DNA from: Bacteroides oleiciplenus YIT 12058
GTDB lineage: Bacteria > Bacteroidota > Bacteroidia > Bacteroidales > Bacteroidaceae
Direction: 5' to 3'
NCBI RefSeq assembly: GCF_000315485.1
Contig: NZ_JH992942.1
Location: forward strand, 288,028-352,027
Length of the DNA stretch: 64,000 bases
Shown here piece after piece: positions 54,471-62,726 of this stretch. A program made the position numbers and the translations under genes. Every line of letters begins with the position of its first letter. The stretch's first letter is position 1. Below the pieces are notes generated by a model that was given only the letters and a program-made list of their open reading frames with translations, was not told where the DNA came from and did not search any database.

Positions 54471-55010
54471 CTACAAAAGCATTTCTTTCAACCGTATTGT
54501 AGCCTTCTGCAACTGTGCATCCACTGTCTTTATGCTGATGCCGAATTCTTCCGCTACTTGCGCATAGGTTTGTTTTTCCTCACGAATACGGATAAAAACT
54601 TCCCGGCAGCGTTCTGGCAATCGGTCGAGGGCTTTTACATATCGGGCAAAGAGTTCTTCGCTGATGAGGGTATCTTCGGGAGATACGGCCTGGCCAGTCG
54701 GTTCTTGTGATGTATCGGCAAATAGGGTGGGGCGTCGCTCTTCTTTTTCGATGTAGTTTAGCGAAGCGTTTTTAACAAGAATGAAACAATAGTCCTCGAT
54801 ATTGGTGATATCTAACAATTGTTTGCGGTGTTCCCAAAGTTTCAGGAATACATCAAGCACGATTTCCTGTGACCACTCTTCATGATGAGTATAGTAGTAA
54901 GCAATGCGGAACAGGCGGTCATACGTCATGTTATAGAAATCCCGGAAAGCAGTTTGTGAATCCTGCTCGCTCATTTTCCGTAAATATCTTCTGACTTCTT
55001 GTTCGGTCAT
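54471..55010 (-). CDS. ECF-type RNA polymerase sigma factor, no adjacent FecR
   Basis: 179 residues from the ATG at 55010 (MTEQEVRRYLRKM). The frame is open to an ATG at 55043, but that codon overlaps the -7 element, so the internal start is preferred. Region 2: FRDFYNMTYDRLFRIAYYYTHH and EIVLDVFLKLWEHR; region 4: LDRLPERCREVFIRIREEKQTYAQVAEEFGISIKTVDAQL. This is the Bacteroidetes ECF group that normally works with a FecR anti-sigma encoded next to it; none is present here. It is divergent from the third SusC gene and lies 147 bases upstream of the HTCS start on the same strand. Confidence 0.88.
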   Translation of the reverse strand: MTEQEVRRYLRKMSEQDSQTAFRDFYNMTYDRLFRIAYYYTHHEEWSQEIVLDVFLKLWEHRKQLLDITNIEDYCFILVKNASLNYIEKEERRPTLFADTSQEPTGQAVSPEDTLISEELFARYVKALDRLPERCREVFIRIREEKQTYAQVAEEFGISIKTVDAQLQKATIRLKEMLL

Positions 55011-55040
55011 GATGTTCAGTCGGTTAGTAGTGCCGGGGGA

Positions 55041-55071
55041 CAAAGGTAAAGCTTTCTTGCTATTTTACAAC
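55041..55071 (-). promoter_or_regulatory. Promoter of the ECF sigma gene
   Basis: -7 TACCTTTG (55041-55048) is a perfect match and GTTG (55068-55071) is a one-mismatch -33, 19 bases apart. Transcription would begin near 55034, supporting the ATG at 55010 as the real start codon. Confidence 0.6.
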
Positions 55072-55139
55072 TATCGGCACATCATTTAACTGAAATCCTA
55101 ACTTCATTTTCCTGTAGCATTTCTGAAATCTGCAGGCTT

Positions 55140-55147
55140 CATCTTTG
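55140..55147 (+). promoter_or_regulatory. Weak -7-like element ahead of the third SusC
   Basis: CATCTTTG, seven of eight to TAnnTTTG, 44 bases before the start codon and no clear -33. It may instead be read by a dedicated sigma factor. Confidence 0.3.
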
Positions 55148-55190
55148 CACCCCGAAAGGAAACTTGATTTAATTTATCAAATGAATCGAC

Positions 55191-58100
55191 ATGAAAGTGA
55201 AAAGATGTTTTTTAGAGTGGAGTTTGGCAAGTAGGCGACTGGCTGTCGCTTTCGCCTTCGTTTTGGGAGGAGGTATGGCGTTTGCTGCCAATCTTGTTCC
55301 ACTGAAAGGTGTTGTAAAAGATGCTACAGGAGAACCGCTAGCCGGCGTTACAGTGAGAATCAAAGACGGGAAACTGGGAACGGTGACCGATGGCAATGGA
55401 CACTTCGTTCTGGAAGTAGAAAAAGGGAAAAAATTGCTGCTAAGCTACATCGGCTTTACGGACAGGGAAGTGGTAGTCACAGACGACAAACAATTGCAGA
55501 TTGTGCTTCAGGAAGATGCACAACAGTTGCAGGAAGTGGTAGTCGTAGGCTATGGTACGGCGAAGAAAGTAAATCTGGTGGGTGCTGTAGACCAGATAGA
55601 CAGCAAACAGATTGCAGAACGCAGCAATAGTAATATTTCCCGTTCATTGCAAGGAATGGTGCCGGGATTAAATATTACGTTTAGTGATGGTAAGCCCTCG
55701 CGCACTCCATCCATCAATCTACGTGGCACGGGAAGTATCGGTGCAGGTGGTAGTGCACTGGTCCTGATAAATGGAGTGGAAGGTGACTTGAATTCTGTGA
55801 ATCCTGCAGATGTGGAAAGCGTATCCGTACTGAAAGATGCTTCTTCGGCAGCCATCTATGGTGCTCGTGGTGCTTTTGGTGTGATACTGGTAACTACCAG
55901 GAATGCTTCTGCCGGAAAGACCAAAGTTAATTATAACGGAAGTTTTTCCTTGCACCAACGTACGGTGAAGACTGAGGATGGCATTGTTAGCAATGGTTTG
56001 CAATGGACCAATGGTTGGTATACAGCTTATCTGGAAGGACAGGAGGCGCCTCCGGGAGGTATTAACAACGTGTTTAAGTATTCTACGGATTGGTATAATG
56101 AACTGGTGCGGCGTGATGCAGATCCTTCACTAGATAAAGTGCGTGTCAATGATAAGGGGGAATATGAATATTTTGGCAATACGAACTGGCTGGATATCAT
56201 TTATAAAGACCATAATTATTCTACGGAACATAACGTTAGCATCAGTGGTGGTAATGAGCGTGCCCGTTATTATGTGTCCGGGCGTTACTATAATCAGGAT
56301 GGTATTTACTCTGCCGGTGACGAAAAGTATATGCAATATAATATCCGTTCAAAAGGAGAGATACAAATCAACAACTCTCTTTTACTGGAGAATAATACAG
56401 ATGTCATGATTTTCCGTTCCCATCAGCCAATGGTGATGTACGACCGGCAGAATATAGCTCGCCAATTACAACACCAGGGGTATCCGATGACCATGGAGAA
56501 GAACCCTGACGGTACATGGACAGAAGCGGCCGTATATGTGGGCTGGGCAGGATTTGTGGAAGGAACTTCCTGGCAGAAAGATAACAAACTGGATGTACGC
56601 AATACGACAACCCTGACATATACGCCTATTAAGGACCAATTGGTCTTTAAGGGAGATTTCACTTATTATAGTAGTAAGTCAACCCGGTTGAGAGCTGAAA
56701 ACCAGTATAACTATTATACGGGACCGGAGATTATGGGAACCCGTAACACATTCAGTTCTCTGGAGAATATGGATTATAATAAGGAATATATTTCAAGTAA
56801 CGTCACAGGTAATTATATTCCTAAATTCTCCAATTCGAATCATTATCTGAATGTTCTGTTGGGTTGGAATCTGGAACATCAGGATTATAAAACGATTCAG
56901 ACCTACCGGCGTGGTTTAATCAGTGCCACCAAGCCAAGTTTTGCTTTGATGGATGGCGACTACTATACAACGGGGCAAGGTGGAAATGAATGGGCTTATG
57001 TAGGCTTTCTCTATCGGGTGAATTATAACTATAAGAGCCGCTATCTGGCCGAAGTAAGTGGGCGGTATGACGCCTCTTCCAAGTTCCCGGAGAATCAACA
57101 ATGGGGTTTCTTTCCTTCCGGGTCGCTGGGCTGGCGCATTTCTGAAGAACCTTTTATGGAGTCTACCCGTAACTGGCTGGATAATCTAAAAGTTCGTGCC
57201 TCTATCGGCAGTTTGGGAAATGGTAATGTCAGTCCTTATCTTTATCTTTCCACAGTGCCCATTAAGAAAACCTCTGTTATTCTGGGAGATGCTTTGCAGA
57301 CGTATGCCACAGCTCCGAACATTGTTCCCAATAGTCTGACGTGGGAGAAATCGACAACCTATGACATCGGGTTGGATATAGATATGTTCTCAAACCGTTT
57401 GTCTATGGTTTTTGATTATTACCAACGCTATACGACAGATATGTACACTGTGGGCCCCATTTTGCCTGCCGTACTGGGCGCCGCAACGCCTAAAGGTAAT
57501 AATGCGGAGATGAAAACCAAAGGCTGGGAACTTTCAGTTATGTGGCGTGATAACTTTACGCTGGCAGATAAACCGTTTAATTATAGTGTGAAAGCAATGA
57601 TGTGGGATAGCCGTACATGGGTTACCAAGTTCAACAATCCTACGAAGTTACTTTCTACTTATTATGAGGGACAGGAAATCGGTACTATTTGGGGATACCA
57701 TATCGAAGGACTGTTTAAAGATCAGGCTGAGATTGATGCCCATGCCGATCAGTCTAAACTGAAAGTCTCTGCAACAAATATCCTGAAACCGGGTGATTTG
57801 AAGTTTGCTGATCTTGATAAAAGCGGTACGGTGGATAACGGGCAGAATACGCTGGATGACCATGGTGATTTGAAAGTTATCGGTAATACTATGCCCCGCT
57901 ACCAGTTCGGTCTGAATCTGGCTGCCAACTGGAATGGTATCGGCATCAGTGCTTTCTTTCAGGGTGTTGCCAAGCGTAACTGGTACCCTCACCGTGAGTC
58001 GGCTTTCTTCTGGGGACAATATGACCGCCCTTACAGCTATATGCTGAAAGAACATACCGGAGACAATGTATGGACAGAAGAAAACCAGAATACGGATGCT

Positions 58101-58454
58101 TACTGGCCTCGCTATCGCGGTTATCTGGCCAATGGATCTACCAAAGCGTTGGGCATTCAGGCTAATGACCGTTACTTGCAGAATGTGGCTTATGTTCGTC
58201 TGAAAAATCTTCAGATAGATTATACTTTCAAGAAAAAGTTCTGTGAGAAGCTACATCTACAGGATTTGAAAATTTACCTTGCTGGTGAAAATCTCTTGAC
58301 GTGGACTCCACTGAGCAAGCATACCAAGATGTATGATCCCGAAGGCATCAGTGCAGGTGATGCGGACTTCCGTTCCACTGCCAATACTGACGGAGACGGA
58401 TATGGTTATCCTATTCTGAGTAGCTATACCATAGGTATTAATGTAACCTTTTAA
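55191..58454 (+). CDS. SusC-like TonB-dependent transporter (pair 3)
   Basis: 1,087 residues. Signal peptide (AFAFVLGGGMAFAA), N-terminal carboxypeptidase-regulatory-like domain (~40-115; GVVKDATGEPLAGVTVRIKD), TonB-box region LQEVVVVGYGTAKK, plug (SVSVLKDASSAAIYGARGAF), barrel ending SSYTIGINVTF. There is no STN domain, so it is not built to signal directly to a FecR/ECF pair although an ECF gene is divergent from it. SusD follows eight bases downstream. Confidence 0.95.
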   Translation: MKVKRCFLEWSLASRRLAVAFAFVLGGGMAFAANLVPLKGVVKDATGEPLAGVTVRIKDGKLGTVTDGNGHFVLEVEKGKKLLLSYIGFTDREVVVTDDKQLQIVLQEDAQQLQEVVVVGYGTAKKVNLVGAVDQIDSKQIAERSNSNISRSLQGMVPGLNITFSDGKPSRTPSINLRGTGSIGAGGSALVLINGVEGDLNSVNPADVESVSVLKDASSAAIYGARGAFGVILVTTRNASAGKTKVNYNGSFSLHQRTVKTEDGIVSNGLQWTNGWYTAYLEGQEAPPGGINNVFKYSTDWYNELVRRDADPSLDKVRVNDKGEYEYFGNTNWLDIIYKDHNYSTEHNVSISGGNERARYYVSGRYYNQDGIYSAGDEKYMQYNIRSKGEIQINNSLLLENNTDVMIFRSHQPMVMYDRQNIARQLQHQGYPMTMEKNPDGTWTEAAVYVGWAGFVEGTSWQKDNKLDVRNTTTLTYTPIKDQLVFKGDFTYYSSKSTRLRAENQYNYYTGPEIMGTRNTFSSLENMDYNKEYISSNVTGNYIPKFSNSNHYLNVLLGWNLEHQDYKTIQTYRRGLISATKPSFALMDGDYYTTGQGGNEWAYVGFLYRVNYNYKSRYLAEVSGRYDASSKFPENQQWGFFPSGSLGWRISEEPFMESTRNWLDNLKVRASIGSLGNGNVSPYLYLSTVPIKKTSVILGDALQTYATAPNIVPNSLTWEKSTTYDIGLDIDMFSNRLSMVFDYYQRYTTDMYTVGPILPAVLGAATPKGNNAEMKTKGWELSVMWRDNFTLADKPFNYSVKAMMWDSRTWVTKFNNPTKLLSTYYEGQEIGTIWGYHIEGLFKDQAEIDAHADQSKLKVSATNILKPGDLKFADLDKSGTVDNGQNTLDDHGDLKVIGNTMPRYQFGLNLAANWNGIGISAFFQGVAKRNWYPHRESAFFWGQYDRPYSYMLKEHTGDNVWTEENQNTDAYWPRYRGYLANGSTKALGIQANDRYLQNVAYVRLKNLQIDYTFKKKFCEKLHLQDLKIYLAGENLLTWTPLSKHTKMYDPEGISAGDADFRSTANTDGDGYGYPILSSYTIGINVTF

Positions 58455-58462
58455 CACAGAAG

Positions 58463-60247
58463 ATGATTATGAAAAAATATTGGCTGATAGGTCTGTATGC
58501 TTTGGCACTGACCTCTTGTGATAGTTTTTTGAATTGTGAGCCCGAGAATAGTTTCTCTTCCGAAGGATTTTTGGAGTCAGAATCGGACTTACGCCTTTAT
58601 ACGAATGGTTTTCTGCAAAGTTTCCTGCCCAGTGAAGAAACAATAGCGTGGGGTGGTGACCAGTATGCAGATTATTGCGCGACGCGCTCGTCTACTACTT
58701 TTCTTATCGGTGATACGTGGGACGACACCCAACAAGGTGGTTGGGGAACGGATGACTGGGGTGAGCTGCGCCAGATTAATTACTTCCTCGATCATCTGCC
58801 CAATGCTAAAGGCAAAGTGACGGATGCCATTTATCTGCATAATGAAGGTGTGGGGCGTTTCTGGCGTGCGTATTTTTATTATGGTATGGTCAGAACATTC
58901 GGTGATGTCCCCTGGTACGAAACAACGCTGGATGTAGACAATCGGGACGAACTCTATAAACCGCGTGACAAACGTGAAGTCGTGATGGATAAGATACTGG
59001 AAGATCTTGACTTTGCCTGTACCAATTGTTCTACAGACAAGACGTTGACAGAAAGTAGCACACTGATTACAAAATGGGTGGCTCTGGCACTCAAGTCCCG
59101 TATTTGCCTTTTTGAAGGTACCTATCGTAAATATCATACGGAACTGGGATTGCAAAACTCAGCCGATAAATTCCTGCGAGCTTCTGTTGCCGCGTCAGAG
59201 GAATTGATGACAAAGGGGCCTTATAAATTAGTGAGTACAGGAGATGTGGAGACACAATACCGTTCTCTGTTTACTTCGGAAGATCTGAATACGACAGAAG
59301 TAATTTGGGGAATTTCTTTTAAGAAGGATTTGCGCATGCACTCCATCACCTGGAAACTGTTTTCCGCTTCGTTCGGTGCAAACTGGTCGTTGGTGCGTCC
59401 CTTTGTGAATATGTATCTGATGCGTGATGGCAGTCGGTTTACCGACCGCGCAGATTACACCACTATGCAATACATGGATGAATTCCAGAGCCGTGACTGC
59501 CGTCTGATGCAGACCGTTATCTCTCCCTCTTATCAGCGGAAAATCAGTGGTACGGTGAAACCTGATGCTCCCAATTTCTCTATGACCTCTACCGGGTATC
59601 AACTTGTCAAATGGGCGATAGATGATGATGTGCACGTGGGAAAGGCCACAGCGAATAACTCTATCCCTATCTTCCGCTATGCAGAAATCTTGCTGAATTA
59701 TGCCGAGGCTAAAGCGGAACTGGGTGAATGTGACGAGGCGGTATGGAATACTACAATCAAGCCATTGCGCGAACGTGCCGGGGTGGACGGTAAGATTCCG
59801 GCAGCTTATGATCCTTATGTGGCTGCCTATTTCAAGAATCAGACAACGGACAAATGGATTCTGGAAGTGCGTCGTGAACGTGGTGCAGAACTGGCTTTCG
59901 AGGGGGTACGCTATGATGACATCATGCGTTGGAAATTAGGTGACCTGATTGACAAAGTGTGGCAGGGAATTTACATTCCTCAGAAAGGTGAGGCTTATGA
60001 CTTGAATGGCGATGGTGTGAAAGATGTGGCCGTAGTAGATAAAGAACCGCCTGCCGGAGACAAGATTAAAGGTGTGCAATATGTGGTTATCGGTAAAACC
60101 AACCGTTTGTCCGGAGGTGATCATGGGTATATAGAGTTTGGTTTTAATCAAGGTCGCAAATGGGAAGATAAGAAATACCTGCACCCGATACCTCTGACAG
60201 CCACTCAGATAAATCCGGCTTTATTGCCACAAAATCCGGGCTGGTGA
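58463..60247 (+). CDS. SusD-like surface glycan-binding lipoprotein (pair 3)
   Basis: 594 residues; lipobox LTSC (Cys19). SusD features: GRFWRAYFYYGMVRTFGDVPWY, LALKSRICLFEGTYRKYH, FRYAEILLNYAEAKAELGEC, VRRERGAELAFEGVRYDDIMRWKLG, end LLPQNPGW. An alternative ATG two codons later (58469) is equally possible. It is partner of the SusC just upstream. Confidence 0.94.
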   Translation: MIMKKYWLIGLYALALTSCDSFLNCEPENSFSSEGFLESESDLRLYTNGFLQSFLPSEETIAWGGDQYADYCATRSSTTFLIGDTWDDTQQGGWGTDDWGELRQINYFLDHLPNAKGKVTDAIYLHNEGVGRFWRAYFYYGMVRTFGDVPWYETTLDVDNRDELYKPRDKREVVMDKILEDLDFACTNCSTDKTLTESSTLITKWVALALKSRICLFEGTYRKYHTELGLQNSADKFLRASVAASEELMTKGPYKLVSTGDVETQYRSLFTSEDLNTTEVIWGISFKKDLRMHSITWKLFSASFGANWSLVRPFVNMYLMRDGSRFTDRADYTTMQYMDEFQSRDCRLMQTVISPSYQRKISGTVKPDAPNFSMTSTGYQLVKWAIDDDVHVGKATANNSIPIFRYAEILLNYAEAKAELGECDEAVWNTTIKPLRERAGVDGKIPAAYDPYVAAYFKNQTTDKWILEVRRERGAELAFEGVRYDDIMRWKLGDLIDKVWQGIYIPQKGEAYDLNGDGVKDVAVVDKEPPAGDKIKGVQYVVIGKTNRLSGGDHGYIEFGFNQGRKWEDKKYLHPIPLTATQINPALLPQNPGW

Positions 60248-60283
60248 AAATAGATTGACAGGAATAAACTAAAAAAGAAGATA

Positions 60284-61378
60284 ATGATGAAAACAAAGAA
60301 AATGTTAGTAAGTGCAGTTCTGTTGGCAACATGCCTGATGACTGCGCAGGCGCAACGCCGCAATGAGATTCAGGTACCTGATTTGGATGGATATACCACT
60401 TTGAAGTGTGACTTCCATATGCATAGCGTTTTCTCGGACGGTTTGGTCTGGCCTACCGTGCGGGTAGATGAGGCCTATCGTGAAGGCCTGGATGCCATAT
60501 CCCTGACGGAACACATCGAATACCGCCCTCATAAGAAGGACATCGTGGCGGACCATAACCGTTCATTCGACCTCTGCCGGAAACAAGCCGAAAAGTTAGG
60601 GATACTCTTAATCAGAGGTAGTGAGATTACCCGTTCTATGGCTCCGGGACATTTCAATGCCATTTTCTTGGCCGACTCCAACCCGTTGGAACAGAAAGAG
60701 TATAAAGATGCGTTTTATGAGGCGAAGAAGCAAGGGGCTTTCATTTTCTGGAATCACCCCGGCTGGTCGGCTCAACAGCCGGATAGCACCAAGTGGTGGC
60801 CTGAACATACGCAACTCTATAATGACGGTTGCATGCACGGCATCGAGGTAGCAAACGGTCCTCTCTACATGCCCGAGGCCATCCAGTGGTGCCTGGATAA
60901 GAATCTGACGATGATTGGTACTTCTGATATTCACCAGCCTATCCAGACAGATTATGATTTCTCTAAAGACGAGCACCGGACTATGACGTTTGTTTTTGCC
61001 AAAGAGCGTTCTCCGGAGGGAATTCGCGAAGCACTCAATAATCGCCGTACTGCCGCTTATTATCGCGAACTGGTGATTGGTCGTGAAGATTTGCTTCGTC
61101 CTTTCTTTGAGAAGTGTGTGGAGATAAAGGAAGTCAGCCGCAATGAAAAAGGGGTAACGCTTTCCATTATGAATACTACGGATTTGATTCTGAAACTGAA
61201 AAAGACTGCACATGATACTTCCCTGGTTTATTTCCGTGATATGACGTTGAAACCACATACATGCTACAGTGTACGTATCGGTTTTGATAACGGCATCAAA
61301 GGAGGAGATCTGAATTTTGAAGTAACGAACTTTATTGTTGCACCCGATAAAGGATTAAATTATACTCTGAAATTGTAG
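60284..61378 (+). CDS. Exported PHP-domain phosphoesterase
   Basis: 364 residues with a signal peptide (cleavage near AQAQ). PHP metal motifs in order: CDFHMHSVFSDG (motif I), SLTEHIEYRP (II), RGSEITRS with APGHFN (III), FWNHPGW and GTSDIHQ (IV). The C-terminal ~100 residues form a beta domain. PHP enzymes hydrolyse phosphoesters; an exported one next to SusC/D suggests removal of phosphate from an imported or surface glycan, or nutrient phosphate scavenging. It follows SusD by 36 bases in the same direction and ends at a terminator. Confidence 0.83.
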   Translation: MMKTKKMLVSAVLLATCLMTAQAQRRNEIQVPDLDGYTTLKCDFHMHSVFSDGLVWPTVRVDEAYREGLDAISLTEHIEYRPHKKDIVADHNRSFDLCRKQAEKLGILLIRGSEITRSMAPGHFNAIFLADSNPLEQKEYKDAFYEAKKQGAFIFWNHPGWSAQQPDSTKWWPEHTQLYNDGCMHGIEVANGPLYMPEAIQWCLDKNLTMIGTSDIHQPIQTDYDFSKDEHRTMTFVFAKERSPEGIREALNNRRTAAYYRELVIGREDLLRPFFEKCVEIKEVSRNEKGVTLSIMNTTDLILKLKKTAHDTSLVYFRDMTLKPHTCYSVRIGFDNGIKGGDLNFEVTNFIVAPDKGLNYTLKL

Positions 61379-61397
61379 CTGATTATTGGCTGGTGAT

Positions 61398-61440
61398 AAA
61401 TCGCCTCTGATGAGTAGGAATACTTTCGGGGCGATTTTAT
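61398..61440. terminator. Bidirectional terminator between PHP gene and hemW
   Basis: AAATCGCC (61398-61405) pairs with GGCGATTT (61430-61437) around a 24-base loop. T/A-rich flanks on both sides suit the two convergent genes. Confidence 0.65.
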
Positions 61441-61444
61441 TGTC

Positions 61445-62578
61445 CTATTCTTCAATGAACATCAGGTCACTGATGATACCGTCTGAAATGAATATACCTT
61501 CACGCGTCAGACACAGGTAGTTATCTTTCAGTTCCAGTTTGCCACTTTTCAGATAAGGAAGTGCCATATCCATGCAGTATTGCCATAATTCAGTGCCGAA
61601 AGTTTGTTCTACATATTGCATAGATACTCCCCACATCGTGCGGATGGCCGTCATGATACATTCGTTATAACGAGTAGCGATGTCCCGGTATTCGGTTTCA
61701 AATTCCCGATGACCCTCTTCAATGGAGTGCATGTACTTCTCTAAAGATGCAACGTTCCATTCCCTTGTAAAGGTATTGAACGAATGTGCCGAAGGACCGC
61801 ATCCCAGATAAGGAATCCCGCGCCAATAGGATGTATTGTGCCGGGAATACATCCCCGGTTTGCAGAAGTTGGATATCTCGTAATGCTCGTATCCGGCGGC
61901 AATCAGTGTATCTATCAGTGCAGAGAAAAAGTGTACGCTACTTTCCTCGTCTACTTCGTGGATGCGATGGGTCAATAGCATTTCGTAGATGGGAGTTCCT
62001 TCTTCGTACGTAAGGTGATAGGCAGAGATATGCTCAACGTTGAGGCTGACGGCTTGCTGCAAGTCTCGCTTCCAGCGTTCGTTTGTTTCTCCCGGCAGGC
62101 CATAGATAAGATCGATGCTGATATTCCGGAAACCTGCATGCCGACAACGCCTCACTGCTTCGACGGCTTGCGCAGCATTATGCCGCCTGTTGAGCAATTG
62201 CAGGGTGGCATCGTCAAAAGTTTGTATCCCCATGCTGATACGGTTGAAAGGTAGCATAGCCAGCATTCCGGTGTATTCTTCCGTCAGGTCATCCGGATTG
62301 GCTTCAAGAGTTATTTCCTTTACATTCTCCAAACCATAGACTTGCTCAATAGTGTTGAATACCTGCCGGAAATCTTCTTCCGATAATTGTGAAGGCGTTC
62401 CACCGCCGAAATAAATTGTTTCGACGGCTTCTCCCTTTAGATATTCTTTGCGTTCCGTAAGTTCACGGCAAAGAGCATGGATATAACGCGACTTCAACTC
62501 CGAACGAGTGGTGGAGTAAAAATCACAATAGATGCAACGAGTCTTGCAAAAAGGAATATGTATATAGATGCCTGCCAT
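61445..62578 (-). CDS. hemW: HemW, radical SAM heme chaperone
   Basis: 377 residues, normal size. Radical SAM cluster motif CKTRCIYC (Cys11, 15, 18) followed by Asp-Phe: Phe20 replaces the extra cysteine of oxygen-independent coproporphyrinogen oxidase HemN, which marks HemW. FGGGTPSQL follows near residue 57, then LEANPDDLT and the C-terminal HemN_C region. HemW binds heme and a 4Fe-4S cluster and delivers heme to respiratory proteins. Often misnamed coproporphyrinogen III oxidase. It is unrelated to the surrounding glycan genes. Confidence 0.9.
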   Translation of the reverse strand: MAGIYIHIPFCKTRCIYCDFYSTTRSELKSRYIHALCRELTERKEYLKGEAVETIYFGGGTPSQLSEEDFRQVFNTIEQVYGLENVKEITLEANPDDLTEEYTGMLAMLPFNRISMGIQTFDDATLQLLNRRHNAAQAVEAVRRCRHAGFRNISIDLIYGLPGETNERWKRDLQQAVSLNVEHISAYHLTYEEGTPIYEMLLTHRIHEVDEESSVHFFSALIDTLIAAGYEHYEISNFCKPGMYSRHNTSYWRGIPYLGCGPSAHSFNTFTREWNVASLEKYMHSIEEGHREFETEYRDIATRYNECIMTAIRTMWGVSMQYVEQTFGTELWQYCMDMALPYLKSGKLELKDNYLCLTREGIFISDGIISDLMFIEE

Positions 62579-62615
62579 GATTGTACTGTTTTAGTAGCCT
62601 AATCTCTTTTGCTGG

Positions 62616-62623
62616 CAAAGATA
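62616..62623 (-). promoter_or_regulatory. -7 element of hemW
   Basis: TATCTTTG on the minus strand is a perfect TAnnTTTG match, 37 bases before the start codon. No strong -33 is seen. Confidence 0.5.
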
Positions 62624-62726
62624 ATGCAAACCGAAAGCAGAACTTTCATGCTTGCATGAAAAAGTTATGCTGAGGTGCAGCTTATCTTCGCTTTTGGGCA
62701 AAAAAACAATTCCTTTCGAACTGGCA

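Noticed and set aside
61445..62578. Oxygen-independent coproporphyrinogen III oxidase (HemN)
   Set aside because: The fourth cysteine after the CxxxCxxC motif is replaced by Phe20, the HemW hallmark.
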